Assembly (NCBI RefSeq): GCF_002013465.1 | Contig: NZ_MAFC01000029.1 | Coordinates: 62,001-126,000, forward strand | Length of the DNA stretch: 64,000 nucleotides | Direction: 5' to 3' | DNA from: Mycobacterium sp. D16R12 | GTDB lineage: Bacteria; Actinomycetota; Actinomycetes; Mycobacteriales; Mycobacteriaceae | Part shown: piece after piece, positions 15,492 through 24,772 of the stretch | How positions within the stretch are numbered: position 1 is the first letter of the stretch | Layout: each line of letters opens with the position of its first letter | The notes under the pieces: model-generated | Told to the model about the DNA's origin: nothing | Databases searched by the model: none | Seen by the model: the letters and a program-made list of their open reading frames with translations, nothing else | Translations under genes and position numbers: made by a program

Positions 15492-16397
15492 ATGACCGAA
15501 TGGGTCCCGCTTCTCGATGATCAGCGCCAATTGCAGATACGCGAATTGATCGTCGAGGCCACGCGCGTCGACGGTGTTGCCCCGGTGGGGGAACAGGTGC
15601 TGCGTGAGCTGCGCGGAACTGGAGCCAAGCACCTGGTCGCCGAGGATGGGGACGACGTGGCGGCGTACCTCAACCTGGTGTTGCCGGACGAGAGTGCCGT
15701 AGACGGGGTTGACCCCGAGAATGCCACGGCGATGGCCGAATTGGTGGTCGCACCGGCGATGCGGCGCCGCGGAATCGGTTCGGCGATGATTCAGCAAGCC
15801 CTCGACAAGGGGGGCGAGGGCACCCGCATCTGGGCTCACGGAGACCTGCCCGAGGCCCGGGCGCTGGCGGCCGAGCTGGGGCTGGTCGCGTTGCGGCGAC
15901 TCCATCAGATGCGGCGCCCCCTGGCCGATCTGCCTACCGTCTCGACCGACCCCAGTGTCGTGATCCGGCATTATGCTGGGCCGCAAGATGATTCGGACCT
16001 GCTTCGCGTCAACAACGCTGCGTTCGCGTGGCATCCGGAACAGGGGGGCTGGACGCTGGACGACCTGTCCGGCCGGTTCGCTGAACCCTGGTTCGATCCG
16101 AGTGGGGTGTTCCTCGCGCACGACGCGCAGACCGGAGACCTTCTCGGATTCCACTGGACCAAAAGACATTTGGATAAGCCCGGAGTGGGCGAGGTGTATG
16201 TCGTGGGGGTCGACCCCGCCGCGCAGGGCCGGGGATTGGGTCACCTCCTGACGTTGGTGGGGCTACATCATCTGGCTGACACCGGATTGGGCACCGTGTT
16301 GCTGTACGTCGAGTCGGACAACGGCGCCGCCCTGCGGACCTATGAGCGGCTGGGATTCGAGGTTTCCCTCACCGATGCCGCCTACGGTCGGGGCTGA
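15492..16397 (+). CDS. mshD: mycothiol synthase
   Basis: A 301-residue acetyltransferase with two tandem GNAT domains. It acetylates Cys-GlcN-Ins with acetyl-CoA in the last step of mycothiol synthesis. The C-terminal active domain has the acetyl-CoA loop QGRGLGHLL and the ending LGFEV. The N-terminal domain keeps a degenerate RRRGIGSAM loop. The order glnR-mshD-pst is conserved in mycobacteria (Rv0818-Rv0820). It begins 21 bp after glnR, so co-transcription is likely. Confidence 0.96.
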   Translation: MTEWVPLLDDQRQLQIRELIVEATRVDGVAPVGEQVLRELRGTGAKHLVAEDGDDVAAYLNLVLPDESAVDGVDPENATAMAELVVAPAMRRRGIGSAMIQQALDKGGEGTRIWAHGDLPEARALAAELGLVALRRLHQMRRPLADLPTVSTDPSVVIRHYAGPQDDSDLLRVNNAAFAWHPEQGGWTLDDLSGRFAEPWFDPSGVFLAHDAQTGDLLGFHWTKRHLDKPGVGEVYVVGVDPAAQGRGLGHLLTLVGLHHLADTGLGTVLLYVESDNGAALRTYERLGFEVSLTDAAYGRG

Positions 16398-16440
16398 TAG
16401 GCGTTTACCTGCGATAACGACCGGACTGTCAAGTCTGTGA

Positions 16441-16484
16441 GTTCACTTTCCGTTCACCTGCGGTCGGGTGCCCGTCCATGGACT
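16441..16484 (+). promoter_or_regulatory. PHO/RegX3-type direct-repeat box before pstS
   Basis: GTTCAC at 16441 and GTTCACC at 16452 are direct repeats with 11-bp phasing, and weaker GT-starting units continue the phase at 16463 and 16474. This is the PHO-box layout bound by PhoB/PhoP and mycobacterial RegX3 regulators. A candidate -10 (TAGTTT) follows at about 16490. Confidence 0.7.
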
Positions 16485-16564
16485 GCCTTTAGTTTCCGGG
16501 GTGCGCGTAGAAGATCCATCCCCATCACCTGACTTCCGATCACTCATGCGAGAAAGCGAGAGCC

Positions 16565-17704
16565 GTGAACCTCAAGGCCGTGAATCTTAAAAGCACTGGC
16601 ACCACGATCTTCGCGGCGGCCGCCGCAGTCGCTCTGACCGCCGGCCTCGCCGCCTGCGGTAGCGACAACACCACGGGGGGGTCCTCGTCCAGTGCCTCCG
16701 GCGCTGCTTCCGGCTCGGGTGCCTGTGCGGGCAAGGCCAAGCTGAGCGCCGAGGGCTCGTCGGCCCAGAAGAACGCCTTCGACATCTTCGCCAACGAGTA
16801 CTCGACCGCGTGCTCCGGAAAGTCGATCAACTACAACCCCACCGGCTCGGGCAAGGGACGCGACAACTTCATCGCCGGACAGGTCGACATCGGCGGCTCC
16901 GACTCGGCGTTGTCCGAGGAAGAGGCGGGCAAGGCAAAGGAGCGCTGCGCGGGCAACGAGGCGTGGAACCTGCCCGTCGTCTTCGGCCCCATTGCCTTGG
17001 CGTACAACGTCCCCGGCGTTGACAAGCTCGTCCTGAACGCGGACACCGCGGCCAAGATCTTCACCGGCGCCATCACCACCTGGAACGACCCGGCCATCGC
17101 CGCGCTCAACCCGGGCGCGACGCTGCCGGACACCAAGGTCACCCCGGTGTACCGCAAGGACAAGTCCGGCACCAGTGAGAACTTCGGCAAGTACCTGACC
17201 ACCGCTGCCCCGGAGAGCTGGACCAAGGGCAGCAGCGGCAGCTGGGAGGGCGGCGCCGGTGAGAGCGCCGAGAAGTCCTCCGGTGTGGCCGAGAAGGTCA
17301 AGGCTCTGCCCGGTGCCATCACCTACGTGGAGAAGGGCTACGCCGACGACCTCAAGATGCCCTATGCCCAGATCGATAGCGGTGCCGGCGCGGTTGCGCT
17401 GACTCCGGAGACCGCCGCCGCCTCGGTGGAGACCGCCAAGTTCGCAGGCGAGGGTAACGACCTCAAGCTGGACCTGGCCTCGATCTACGGGACCAAGACC
17501 GCGGGTGCCTACCCGATCGTGCTGGCCACCTACGAGATCGTCTGCTCCAAGGGCTACAAGGATCCCGAAGTTGCCGCCGCGGTGAAGTCGTTCCTGACGG
17601 TTGCGGTGAACCAGGGGCAGAAGGGTCTGGCCGATGTCGGCTACGCCCCGCTGCCCACGCAGTTCAAGTCCCGTCTGGAGACGGCCATCAAGGCCCTCTC
17701 CTAG
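16565..17704 (+). CDS. pstS: phosphate-binding lipoprotein PstS
   Basis: A 379-residue periplasmic phosphate receptor of the PstSCAB importer. It begins at GTG, with a lipobox GLAAC placing the lipidated Cys at residue 31. The ligand-binding core shows AEGSSAQKNAF, PTGSGKGRDNF and GSDSALSEEE, the loops that hydrogen-bond phosphate. The mature start is Ser/Gly-rich. PHO-like repeats lie upstream and a long hairpin lies downstream, before pstC. Confidence 0.96.
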   Translation: MNLKAVNLKSTGTTIFAAAAAVALTAGLAACGSDNTTGGSSSSASGAASGSGACAGKAKLSAEGSSAQKNAFDIFANEYSTACSGKSINYNPTGSGKGRDNFIAGQVDIGGSDSALSEEEAGKAKERCAGNEAWNLPVVFGPIALAYNVPGVDKLVLNADTAAKIFTGAITTWNDPAIAALNPGATLPDTKVTPVYRKDKSGTSENFGKYLTTAAPESWTKGSSGSWEGGAGESAEKSSGVAEKVKALPGAITYVEKGYADDLKMPYAQIDSGAGAVALTPETAAASVETAKFAGEGNDLKLDLASIYGTKTAGAYPIVLATYEIVCSKGYKDPEVAAAVKSFLTVAVNQGQKGLADVGYAPLPTQFKSRLETAIKALS

Positions 17705-17714
17705 CAGCTGATTC

Positions 17715-17752
17715 GTCCCCACCCGGTGAGCTCAGGCGACCCGGGTGGGGAC
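17715..17752 (+). terminator. stable hairpin between pstS and pstC
   Basis: GTCCCCACCCGG (17715-17726) pairs with CCGGGTGGGGAC (17741-17752), a perfect 12-bp stem. Between a binding-protein gene and its permease, such a structure usually acts as a partial terminator or an RNA stabiliser that raises PstS over PstC/PstA. Confidence 0.65.
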
Positions 17753-17872
17753 GTACCATCAACGACATAGACAGCGAGTTCAATGAGCAGCCAGACCAGC
17801 GGGATCGATCCCGTGGGGGTAGCCCGTCCGGCGGATCTTGACGGATCGGTCTTCGAGGAGAAGTCACAACCC

Positions 17873-18847
17873 ATGAGCGATGAGGGCGACCATCAGCCGT
17901 TCGCTACGTCCACCAAGACGGTCAGCCGTCCAGGCGACCGCATCTTCTCGGGACTCGCGACTGGGTCGGGTGTGTTCGTTGTCGCGCTCATCGGTCTGGT
18001 GGCCGTATTCCTGATCCTGCGTGCTATTCCGGCGCTGAACAACGACGACGCGAACTTCTTCCTCTACAACGGTCCGTGGCGCACCGACGACACGGCACAC
18101 ATGCAGTTCGGTGTCCTCGATCTGTTCCAGGTCACCGTCTTCGTCTCCGTCTTCGCGCTGCTGCTCGCCATGCCGGTGGCTCTCGGTATCGCGATCTACC
18201 TCACCGAGTACGCGCCGGCACGGGTGCGTGGGCCACTGGCCTATGTCATTGACCTGCTGGCCGCGGTGCCGTCCATCGTCTACGGCCTCTGGGGCATCTA
18301 CGTGCTGGCGCCCGCGATCGCGCCGGTTGCCCTGTGGCTCAACAGAAACCTCGGTTTCATACCGCTTTTCGCTGACAGCCCCGTGAACATCGGAGGCGGC
18401 GGCAACCTGTTTACCGGCGGCATTGTGCTGGCGGTGATGATCCTGCCGATCATCGCGGCCGTCACCCGAGAGGTCTTCATTCAGACCCCGAAGGGCCAGA
18501 TCGAGGCCGCGCTCGCCTTGGGTGCCACCAAATGGGAAGTGGTGCGCACCACCATCATTCCGTTCGGCACCTCCGGATACATCAGCGGTTCCATGTTGGG
18601 CCTCGGCCGCGCGCTGGGCGAGACCATTGCGCTGATGTTGATCTTGTCGGGTACCTCGGTGACATTCGGCTGGTCGCTGTTCGACAGTGGGAGCACCTTT
18701 GCGACCCATATCGCTTCCAACGCATCCGAATTCAATAACGAATTGGAGGCCGGAGCCTACATTGCGGCCGGGCTGGTGCTGTTCGTGCTGACATTCCTGG
18801 TGAACTCGGCGGCGCGTGCCGTCGTCGGCGGAAAGGGCCGGGCATGA
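17873..18847 (+). CDS. pstC: phosphate ABC permease PstC
   Basis: A 324-residue inner-membrane subunit with about six helices and the EAA loop (IEAALALGATKWEVV) that contacts PstB. The ATG at 17873 was chosen because GAGGAGAAG lies nine bases upstream and the length then equals the family norm. An in-frame ATG at 17783 would add 30 polar residues behind a weak site. The stop overlaps the pstA start. Confidence 0.93.
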   Translation: MSDEGDHQPFATSTKTVSRPGDRIFSGLATGSGVFVVALIGLVAVFLILRAIPALNNDDANFFLYNGPWRTDDTAHMQFGVLDLFQVTVFVSVFALLLAMPVALGIAIYLTEYAPARVRGPLAYVIDLLAAVPSIVYGLWGIYVLAPAIAPVALWLNRNLGFIPLFADSPVNIGGGGNLFTGGIVLAVMILPIIAAVTREVFIQTPKGQIEAALALGATKWEVVRTTIIPFGTSGYISGSMLGLGRALGETIALMLILSGTSVTFGWSLFDSGSTFATHIASNASEFNNELEAGAYIAAGLVLFVLTFLVNSAARAVVGGKGRA

Positions 18848-19752
18848 CCGCCACTCTTGACAGGCCCGTGAAGGAGCCTGCCTTCCATCCGCTTTCGGGT
18901 AGGCGCAAGGCCACCAACGCCCTTGCCACGGTGCTCGTCTCGGCCGCGGTGCTGGTTGCCCTGGTTCCGCTGGTGTGGGTGCTGTACACCGTGTTCGATC
19001 GTGGATTCAGTGCCATCCTCAGCGCCGACTGGTGGTTCAAATCGCAGAACATGATGACCAACCGGATCGAGGGCGGCGGCGCCTATCACGCCATCATCGG
19101 CACGCTGTTCCAAGGTTTTTTCTGCGCGATCATCTCGGTGCCCATCGGTATCTTCGTGGCCATCTACCTCGTCGAGTACGGTGCCAACTCCCGGCTGGCC
19201 AAGCTCACCACCTTCATGGTCGACATCCTGACCGGCGTGCCATCCATTGTCGCCGCCCTCTTCATCTATGCCCTGTGGGTGGCCACGCTCGGGCTACCGA
19301 GGTCGGGCCTTGCGGTATCACTTGCCTTGGTGCTGTTGATGATTCCGGTGGTGGTGCGTTCCTCGGAGGAAATGCTCAAGATCGTTCCGAACGATCTGCG
19401 TGAGGCCTCTTTCGCGCTGGGCGTCCCGAAGTGGAAGACCATCGCGCGCATCGTTCTGCCCACCGCACTCTCGGGTGTGGTCACCGGTGTGATGCTGGCG
19501 CTGGCCCGTGTCATGGGCGAAACCGCACCGCTGCTGGTGCTCGTCGGCTACAGCAAGCTGATCAACTACGACATGTTCGGCGGCGAGATGGCCTCGCTGC
19601 CCGGCATGATGCTCGACCAGCGCAGCGGTTCCGTGGTGGGACTTGCCGAGTCGCGGCTCTGGGGCGCCGCCCTCACCCTCATCTTGTTGGTCGCGATTCT
19701 CAACATAATCGCCAAGCTCATTTCGCGTTTCTTCGCACCGAAAAAGGTCTAG
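18844..19752 (+). CDS. pstA: phosphate ABC permease PstA
   Basis: A 302-residue partner permease with about six helices. Its coupling loop is LREASFALGVPKWKTI and its LARVMGETAPLL helix is typical of PstA. It overlaps pstC by four bases (ATGA) and precedes pstB by 10 bp, so the three are translationally linked. Confidence 0.95.
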   Translation: MTATLDRPVKEPAFHPLSGRRKATNALATVLVSAAVLVALVPLVWVLYTVFDRGFSAILSADWWFKSQNMMTNRIEGGGAYHAIIGTLFQGFFCAIISVPIGIFVAIYLVEYGANSRLAKLTTFMVDILTGVPSIVAALFIYALWVATLGLPRSGLAVSLALVLLMIPVVVRSSEEMLKIVPNDLREASFALGVPKWKTIARIVLPTALSGVVTGVMLALARVMGETAPLLVLVGYSKLINYDMFGGEMASLPGMMLDQRSGSVVGLAESRLWGAALTLILLVAILNIIAKLISRFFAPKKV

Positions 19753-19762
19753 GAAGGTAGTT

Positions 19763-20539
19763 ATGGCCAAGCGCCTCGATCTCAAGGACGTCAACATCTT
19801 TTACGGCAAGTTCCACGCCGTTCAGGATGTCGCGCTGTCGGTTCCGCCTCGCAGCGTGACGGCCTTCATCGGCCCGTCCGGTTGCGGTAAGTCGACGGTG
19901 CTGCGCACCCTCAACCGGATGCACGAGGTGACACCCGGTGCTCGTGTCGAGGGGTCGGTGCTGCTCGACGGTGCCGACATCTATGGCGCCGGAATAGACC
20001 CGGTATCGGTGCGGAAGACCATCGGCATGGTGTTCCAGCGGCCAAACCCATTCCCCACCATGTCGATTCGTGACAATGTGGTGGCCGGCCTGCGGTTGCA
20101 GGGCGTGCGCAGCAAGAAGACCCTCGACGAGGTCGCCGAGCGCTCGCTGCAGGGCGCCAACCTGTGGAACGAGGTCAAGGACCGTCTCGATCGTCCGGGC
20201 GGCGGGCTTTCCGGTGGTCAACAGCAGCGTCTGTGCATCGCCAGGGCCATCGCGGTGCAGCCAGACGTGCTGCTGATGGACGAACCGTGCTCGGCCCTGG
20301 ACCCCATTTCCACGCTGGCCATCGAGGATCTGATCTCCGAGCTCAAGCAGGAGTTCACCATCGTCATCGTCACGCACAACATGCAGCAGGCCGCGCGCGT
20401 CAGCGATCAGACCGCGTTCTTCAACCTCGAGGCCGCCGGCAAGCCGGGCATGCTGGTGGAGATCGACGACACCGAGCGGATCTTCTCCAACCCCAGCCAG
20501 AAGGCCACCGAGGACTACATCTCCGGCCGCTTCGGCTGA
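19763..20539 (+). CDS. pstB: phosphate ABC transporter ATPase
   Basis: A 258-residue ATP-binding subunit (PhoT/PstB). The Walker A motif GPSGCGKST is at residues 37-45, the ABC signature LSGGQQQR at 149-156 and Walker B LLMDEP at 170-175. A switch His sits in VTHNMQQAARVSD. It follows pstA behind AGGAAGG and completes the pstSCAB importer; a separate phoU lies 1 kb downstream on the other strand. Confidence 0.97.
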   Translation: MAKRLDLKDVNIFYGKFHAVQDVALSVPPRSVTAFIGPSGCGKSTVLRTLNRMHEVTPGARVEGSVLLDGADIYGAGIDPVSVRKTIGMVFQRPNPFPTMSIRDNVVAGLRLQGVRSKKTLDEVAERSLQGANLWNEVKDRLDRPGGGLSGGQQQRLCIARAIAVQPDVLLMDEPCSALDPISTLAIEDLISELKQEFTIVIVTHNMQQAARVSDQTAFFNLEAAGKPGMLVEIDDTERIFSNPSQKATEDYISGRFG

Positions 20540-20593
20540 TCCCGATCGCAGACTCGGCGGAATACCTCGGGTCGGATAACTGTCTTAGTGGGC

Positions 20594-21520
20594 ATGACAA
20601 AGGCAGTGCAGTTCGACCAGTACGGCGATATCGACGTCCTGCAGGTGCGGGAGGTGCCGCGTCCGATCCCCGGGCCCGATGAGGTGCTCGTGCAGGTGCG
20701 CGCCGCGGGGATCAATCCCGGCGAGGCGAAGATTCGCACCGGTGTGCTGCATGACAGGTTCCCCGCGACCTTCCCCTCCGGGCAGGGCAGCGACCTGGCG
20801 GGTGTCGTGGTGGAGGTCGGTCACAGCGTGGCGCGTTTTGCGCCGGGGGACGAGGTGTTCGGCTATACCGATGAGCGCGCCAGTCACGCGGAGTTCGTCG
20901 TCGTCCCGGCCAGCCAGCTAGTCACCAAGCCCGAGGGTCTGTCATGGGAGGTGGCGGGCAGCCTCTTCGTCGCGGGTACCACCGCATACGCCGCAGTCGG
21001 CTCGGTTGATTTGGCTCCGGGTGATGTGGTCGCCGTCTCCGGTGCGGCGGGGGGAGTGGGCACCATCGCCGTACAGCTCGCCAAGGCCGCTGGTGCGACC
21101 GTGATCGGTATCGCGGGGCGGGGTAACGACGAGTGGCTCACCGCGCATGGCGTGATCCCGGTCAACTACGGCGACGGATTGGCAGACCGTATCAAGGCAG
21201 CAGCGCCCAACGGGCGGATCGATGCGTTCCTCGATCTCTTCGGCGGAGGCTACGTGGAGCTGGCGCTCAATGAGCTTGGAGTGGAGCTGCGGCGAATCGA
21301 CACCATCATCGATTTCGCGGCAATCGAGCGATACGGCGTGCAAAGTGTGGGAAACGCCGAAGGCGCCTCGGCGCAGGTGCTCGCCGAGCTGGCCGCACTG
21401 ATTGTCGACGAAAAGCTGGATGTGATTGTCGCGCAGACCTTCCCGCTGGACGAGGTGCGCAATGCGTACGAGCTGCTCGAAAAGCAGCACACCCGCGGAA
21501 AGATCGTTCTGGTGCCTTAG
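20594..21520 (+). CDS. zinc-independent quinone oxidoreductase (MDR family)
   Basis: A 308-residue NADP-dependent oxidoreductase. A GroES-like N-terminal domain is followed by a Rossmann fold with SGAAGGVGTIAVQLAK, the AxxGxxG nucleotide loop of quinone and enone reductases. The zinc-ligating cysteines of alcohol dehydrogenases are absent. It starts at ATG 20594, two codons inside a GTG alternative, 55 bp after pstB on the same strand. Its stop lies 4 bp from the convergent phoU. The substrate is unknown. Confidence 0.88.
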   Translation: MTKAVQFDQYGDIDVLQVREVPRPIPGPDEVLVQVRAAGINPGEAKIRTGVLHDRFPATFPSGQGSDLAGVVVEVGHSVARFAPGDEVFGYTDERASHAEFVVVPASQLVTKPEGLSWEVAGSLFVAGTTAYAAVGSVDLAPGDVVAVSGAAGGVGTIAVQLAKAAGATVIGIAGRGNDEWLTAHGVIPVNYGDGLADRIKAAAPNGRIDAFLDLFGGGYVELALNELGVELRRIDTIIDFAAIERYGVQSVGNAEGASAQVLAELAALIVDEKLDVIVAQTFPLDEVRNAYELLEKQHTRGKIVLVP

Positions 21521-21524
21521 CCGC

Positions 21525-22202
21525 TCAGAGCGGCGTCAGGTGGTCGTGGCCCTGCCCCTCCGGGGGCAGGGTGCCGGTCACCTGGAAGATGACCCGTCGG
21601 GCGACCTCCACGGCGTGATCGGCGAAGCGCTCGTAGAAGCGGCCCAGCAGCGTCACGTCGACGGCGGCGGCCACTCCGTGCTTCCACTCGCGGTCCATCA
21701 GCACGGTGAACAGATGCCGGTGCAGATCGTCCATCGCATCGTCTTCTTCATTGATGCGGGCGGCCTTTTCCGGATCGCGGGTAAGCAGCACCTCCTGCGC
21801 ACTGTTGCCCAAATCGACTGCAACACGGCCCATCTCGGCGAAGTATCCGTTGACCTCTTCGGGTAGCGCGTGCTGCGGATGGCGACGTCGGGCGATCTTG
21901 GCGACGTGCAGAGCCAGGGCGCCCATCCGGTCCACATCCGCGACAATCTGGATGCTGCTGACGACCTCACGTAGGTCGCCGGCCACCGGAGCCTGCAGGG
22001 CCAAGATGGCGAAGGCGTTCTCTTCGGCGGCGGCGCTCATCGCGGTGATCTGCTCGTGGTCGGAGATAACCTGCTCGGCAAGGACGAGATCGGCCTGTAG
22101 CAGTGCACGAGTGGCCCGCTCCATGGCGGCTCCGGCCAACCCACACATCTCCCCCAGCTGTGCCGATAATGAGGATAGCTGCTCCTGAAACGCGGTACGC
22201 AT
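21525..22202 (-). CDS. phoU: phosphate signalling protein PhoU
   Basis: A 225-residue all-helical protein of two PhoU repeats that restrains phosphate-starvation signalling through the Pst transporter and sensor kinase. It begins MRTAFQEQLSSLSAQLGEM, and each repeat has an E/D-rich helix (DRMGALALHVAKIARRR in the first). PHO-like repeats lie 45-61 bp upstream of its ATG, so it may respond to phosphate independently of pstS. Confidence 0.94.
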   Translation of the reverse strand: MRTAFQEQLSSLSAQLGEMCGLAGAAMERATRALLQADLVLAEQVISDHEQITAMSAAAEENAFAILALQAPVAGDLREVVSSIQIVADVDRMGALALHVAKIARRRHPQHALPEEVNGYFAEMGRVAVDLGNSAQEVLLTRDPEKAARINEEDDAMDDLHRHLFTVLMDREWKHGVAAAVDVTLLGRFYERFADHAVEVARRVIFQVTGTLPPEGQGHDHLTPL

Positions 22203-22246
22203 GGATTAAGACTACGGACCCGTCGTCGTCGAGTCATGGCCCTGGT

Positions 22247-22263
22247 GTGAACGGCGAGTGAAT
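22247..22263 (-). promoter_or_regulatory. PHO-like direct repeats before phoU
   Basis: Read on the minus strand, ATTCAC (22263-22258) and GTTCAC (22252-22247) are direct repeats 11 bp apart, the same unit and spacing as in front of pstS. They end 45 bp before the phoU start. Confidence 0.55.
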
Positions 22264-22314
22264 GCCCCCACAGGTTCCGTCGAAGAAACTGCGAGCAGCG
22301 TCTAAATAGACGGA

Positions 22315-24630
22315 CTATCCGCAGGTAGCGTCGCCGGCGTTGACGACCGTCAGGTCCATGGGAAGTTCGGCGGGAGCCATCGCGCCCGAGGACAGCTGCA
22401 ACGGCACGGTCGAGCCGGCGGCGGGCGGGGCCTGCAGATTGGCGGTGGACGTGTAGTCACTGCCGAGGACCACGCGCACCGAGGTTTGCGCTCCGTTGAT
22501 CCGCTGGAGCTTGGCTCCACCGAACGAGGCGGCAACCGTCGCGGCCTGCTGCTCGTGGCCGGGCGAGAAGAAGACCGTGGTGGTGGGCAGCGCGGAGGGA
22601 TAGTCGTCGGTGGTGGTGATGCCGAATCCGTACTGGGACAGCCGGCTGGCTGCCGATGCTGCCAGGCCCGTTTGACCCGTGCTGTTGGACACGTGAACGT
22701 TGATTTCGCTGGGCTCGGTGGTGACCAGGTCGATCTGCTCACTCGGTGTAGCGGCGGGAGTCAGTGTGGGCGTGGATGTTTCGCCGAGCTCGGTCGCCGC
22801 TCCGTGCTCACTGGACGCCAAGGTGGTGTCCTGGGTGGTGGTGCCCGGCATGGGGACGCGGGTGCCATCGGGCTGTAGCTCACCGGGCAACGGATCATCA
22901 TTGATGATGGCGTCGAAGATCTTTCGGATATCCGTGGTGCGCGGCGTCTCGTTGCCCTCGGAGTCGGTGCCGTCGGTGGGCACCGTCAGGAAGGTGATCC
23001 GGCCGGCCTTCACGTCCTGCAGTGACTGACCCAGGTCTACAAGGTCTTTCGTCCTGATGTTGTCGACATATGAGTCGTCGATGAAGGTGTTCACGACGTT
23101 GTTGAGCTTGCTCAACGAGAAGAAGGTGTTGTGCGAGATCATCGAACGCAGCAGGGATGACAGGAACAACTGCTGACGCTTGATGCGCCCGTAGTCGCCG
23201 TTGTACTCGGTGGTGACCTGACGCGCGCGCACGTACTGCAGGGCCGTATGCCCGTCAATCGTTTGGCGCCCAGCGTTTTCCAGCACGGTGCCCAGCTCGT
23301 AGTCCTCGATCGGCGTGGGGGTGCACACCTCGACCCCGCCGAGCGCGTCGACCATCTTGGAGAACCCGGCGAAGTCCACCCCGAGGAAGCGGTTGATGTT
23401 CAATCCCGACATCTTCTGAATGACCTTGACCAGGCACTTGGGACCGCCAAAGGCGAACGCCGAGTTGAGCTTGGTTTCGGTGTAGGCCTTATCGGGTCCG
23501 TAGGACCGGGTGTCCTCGTTCCAGACCTCGCAGAGCGTCGGCTGGATCGCCAGATCGCGTGGGAAGGACACGACCGCGACTCGCTTACGGTTCGCCGGGA
23601 TGTTGACCAGCATGATGGTGTCCGAGCGCGTGCCTTCGGCATCGGAGGTGTCTCCGGCGCCCATGTTGCTATTGGCGCCCGCGCGCGTATCGACGCCGAT
23701 GATGAGGAAGTTCTCGTCGCCGTACTGAGCATTGGGATCGCGGATGTCGTGGGAGTTGGGGTCCAGCGCCTCGACGCGGTTGAGCCTGTTGTTCTTGACA
23801 TTGCTCCACTGCCACGCGCCGCCGGTCACGGTGAGGGAGCACACCGCGACGATCGCGGCGATGGAGCGTCCGAAGTAGATGGGCCGCCGTGAGCGCTTGG
23901 ACTCAGGTTCCTGGATAAAGACTTCCGGATTCCCTACGCGGATAGGGATGGCGCGGGTGTCGATGTTGTCGTCCAGATTCGAAGCCCGGACGCGGCGTGC
24001 AGCGGCCTTGTCGTAGAGGGGGGCGTCATCCGGGTAGTCCACAAAGCCCGCGGGCTCGTCGACCGGCGCGGCGGAATACCGATCGAGGTCGGGTGCGTCC
24101 TGTTGCACCTGCGGGAGGACATCGGTGTGGCCTTCGTCGGCGTACGCCGCGGGAGCGGGCTCCTCGGCGCGGTCCTCGGGCTCTGAGCGGGCGTGCCGCC
24201 GCGATCGGCGTCCACCGCCGGCGCCCTCACGGGCCAGGAGGTCCGCCACCGACAGTGAGTGCGAGCCGGTCTCGTGTGCCGACGGCGGCGCGGGCGGTTC
24301 TGTTGCCCGGGCCGGCTTTGATCCGTTGGAGGCCGGCCTAGGCGGTCGTGCGGCCTGCCGCGGCGCGGGTCGGGGAGCCGGCGCTGGCTCCGGGCGCTGC
24401 GTCTCGCGCTCGGTATGTGTGGTCTCTAACCGCCGGGTCCACTCGTCGTCGGTGGGATCGGGCAACGAGTGATTCAGCGCTGGTGGTGGTGTCCACGGTG
24501 TGTTGGACCGTTCCGGCGTCACGTCAATGTCAGGATGACTGCCAACGGGTTCGACCGCGCGTTCCCAGGGGGCCGCGCCGTACGCGCGCGGTTGGGCAGG
24601 AGTGGCGTTGGGGCCATCACCCATATTCAA
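22315..24630 (-). CDS. LytR-CpsA-Psr family cell-wall ligase
   Basis: A 771-residue LCP protein, the group that joins arabinogalactan to peptidoglycan in mycobacteria (Rv0822c type). A long disordered Pro/Arg-rich cytosolic region (residues 1-250) is followed by one transmembrane helix (about 255-278). The catalytic LCP domain has LIIGVDTRAG, RSDTIMLVN, SFPRDLAI and YVRARQ. A C-terminal LytR_C domain (about 640-740) starts NVHVSNSTGQTG. The first ATG (24630) is kept, with another two codons later. It is unusually long at the N-terminus compared with Lcp1. Confidence 0.92.
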   Translation of the reverse strand: MNMGDGPNATPAQPRAYGAAPWERAVEPVGSHPDIDVTPERSNTPWTPPPALNHSLPDPTDDEWTRRLETTHTERETQRPEPAPAPRPAPRQAARPPRPASNGSKPARATEPPAPPSAHETGSHSLSVADLLAREGAGGGRRSRRHARSEPEDRAEEPAPAAYADEGHTDVLPQVQQDAPDLDRYSAAPVDEPAGFVDYPDDAPLYDKAAARRVRASNLDDNIDTRAIPIRVGNPEVFIQEPESKRSRRPIYFGRSIAAIVAVCSLTVTGGAWQWSNVKNNRLNRVEALDPNSHDIRDPNAQYGDENFLIIGVDTRAGANSNMGAGDTSDAEGTRSDTIMLVNIPANRKRVAVVSFPRDLAIQPTLCEVWNEDTRSYGPDKAYTETKLNSAFAFGGPKCLVKVIQKMSGLNINRFLGVDFAGFSKMVDALGGVEVCTPTPIEDYELGTVLENAGRQTIDGHTALQYVRARQVTTEYNGDYGRIKRQQLFLSSLLRSMISHNTFFSLSKLNNVVNTFIDDSYVDNIRTKDLVDLGQSLQDVKAGRITFLTVPTDGTDSEGNETPRTTDIRKIFDAIINDDPLPGELQPDGTRVPMPGTTTQDTTLASSEHGAATELGETSTPTLTPAATPSEQIDLVTTEPSEINVHVSNSTGQTGLAASAASRLSQYGFGITTTDDYPSALPTTTVFFSPGHEQQAATVAASFGGAKLQRINGAQTSVRVVLGSDYTSTANLQAPPAAGSTVPLQLSSGAMAPAELPMDLTVVNAGDATCG

Positions 24631-24688
24631 CCTCGCTTAAAAACGTCTGGACAGTTGCAAGTACACGGCACACCGGCAGCACATAACG

Positions 24689-24705
24689 CCGTGCCCGGGG
24701 CACGG
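24689..24705. other. 17-bp perfect inverted repeat
   Basis: CCGTGCCC, one base, then GGGCACGG, between dus and the LCP gene, both read leftward. It could end the desA1-dus transcript or be an operator for the LCP gene. The stem is too short to decide. Confidence 0.3.
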
Positions 24706-24772
24706 TCGTCGTCACATGCTACTGAGCATTGCCGCAGATCACCATGCCCGGTGACCGAGATGTGACCCCACG

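Noticed and set aside
15204..16244. 346-codon minus-strand frame across glnR and mshD
   Set aside because: Both plus-strand genes are conserved with recognised domains, and the frame crosses their boundary.
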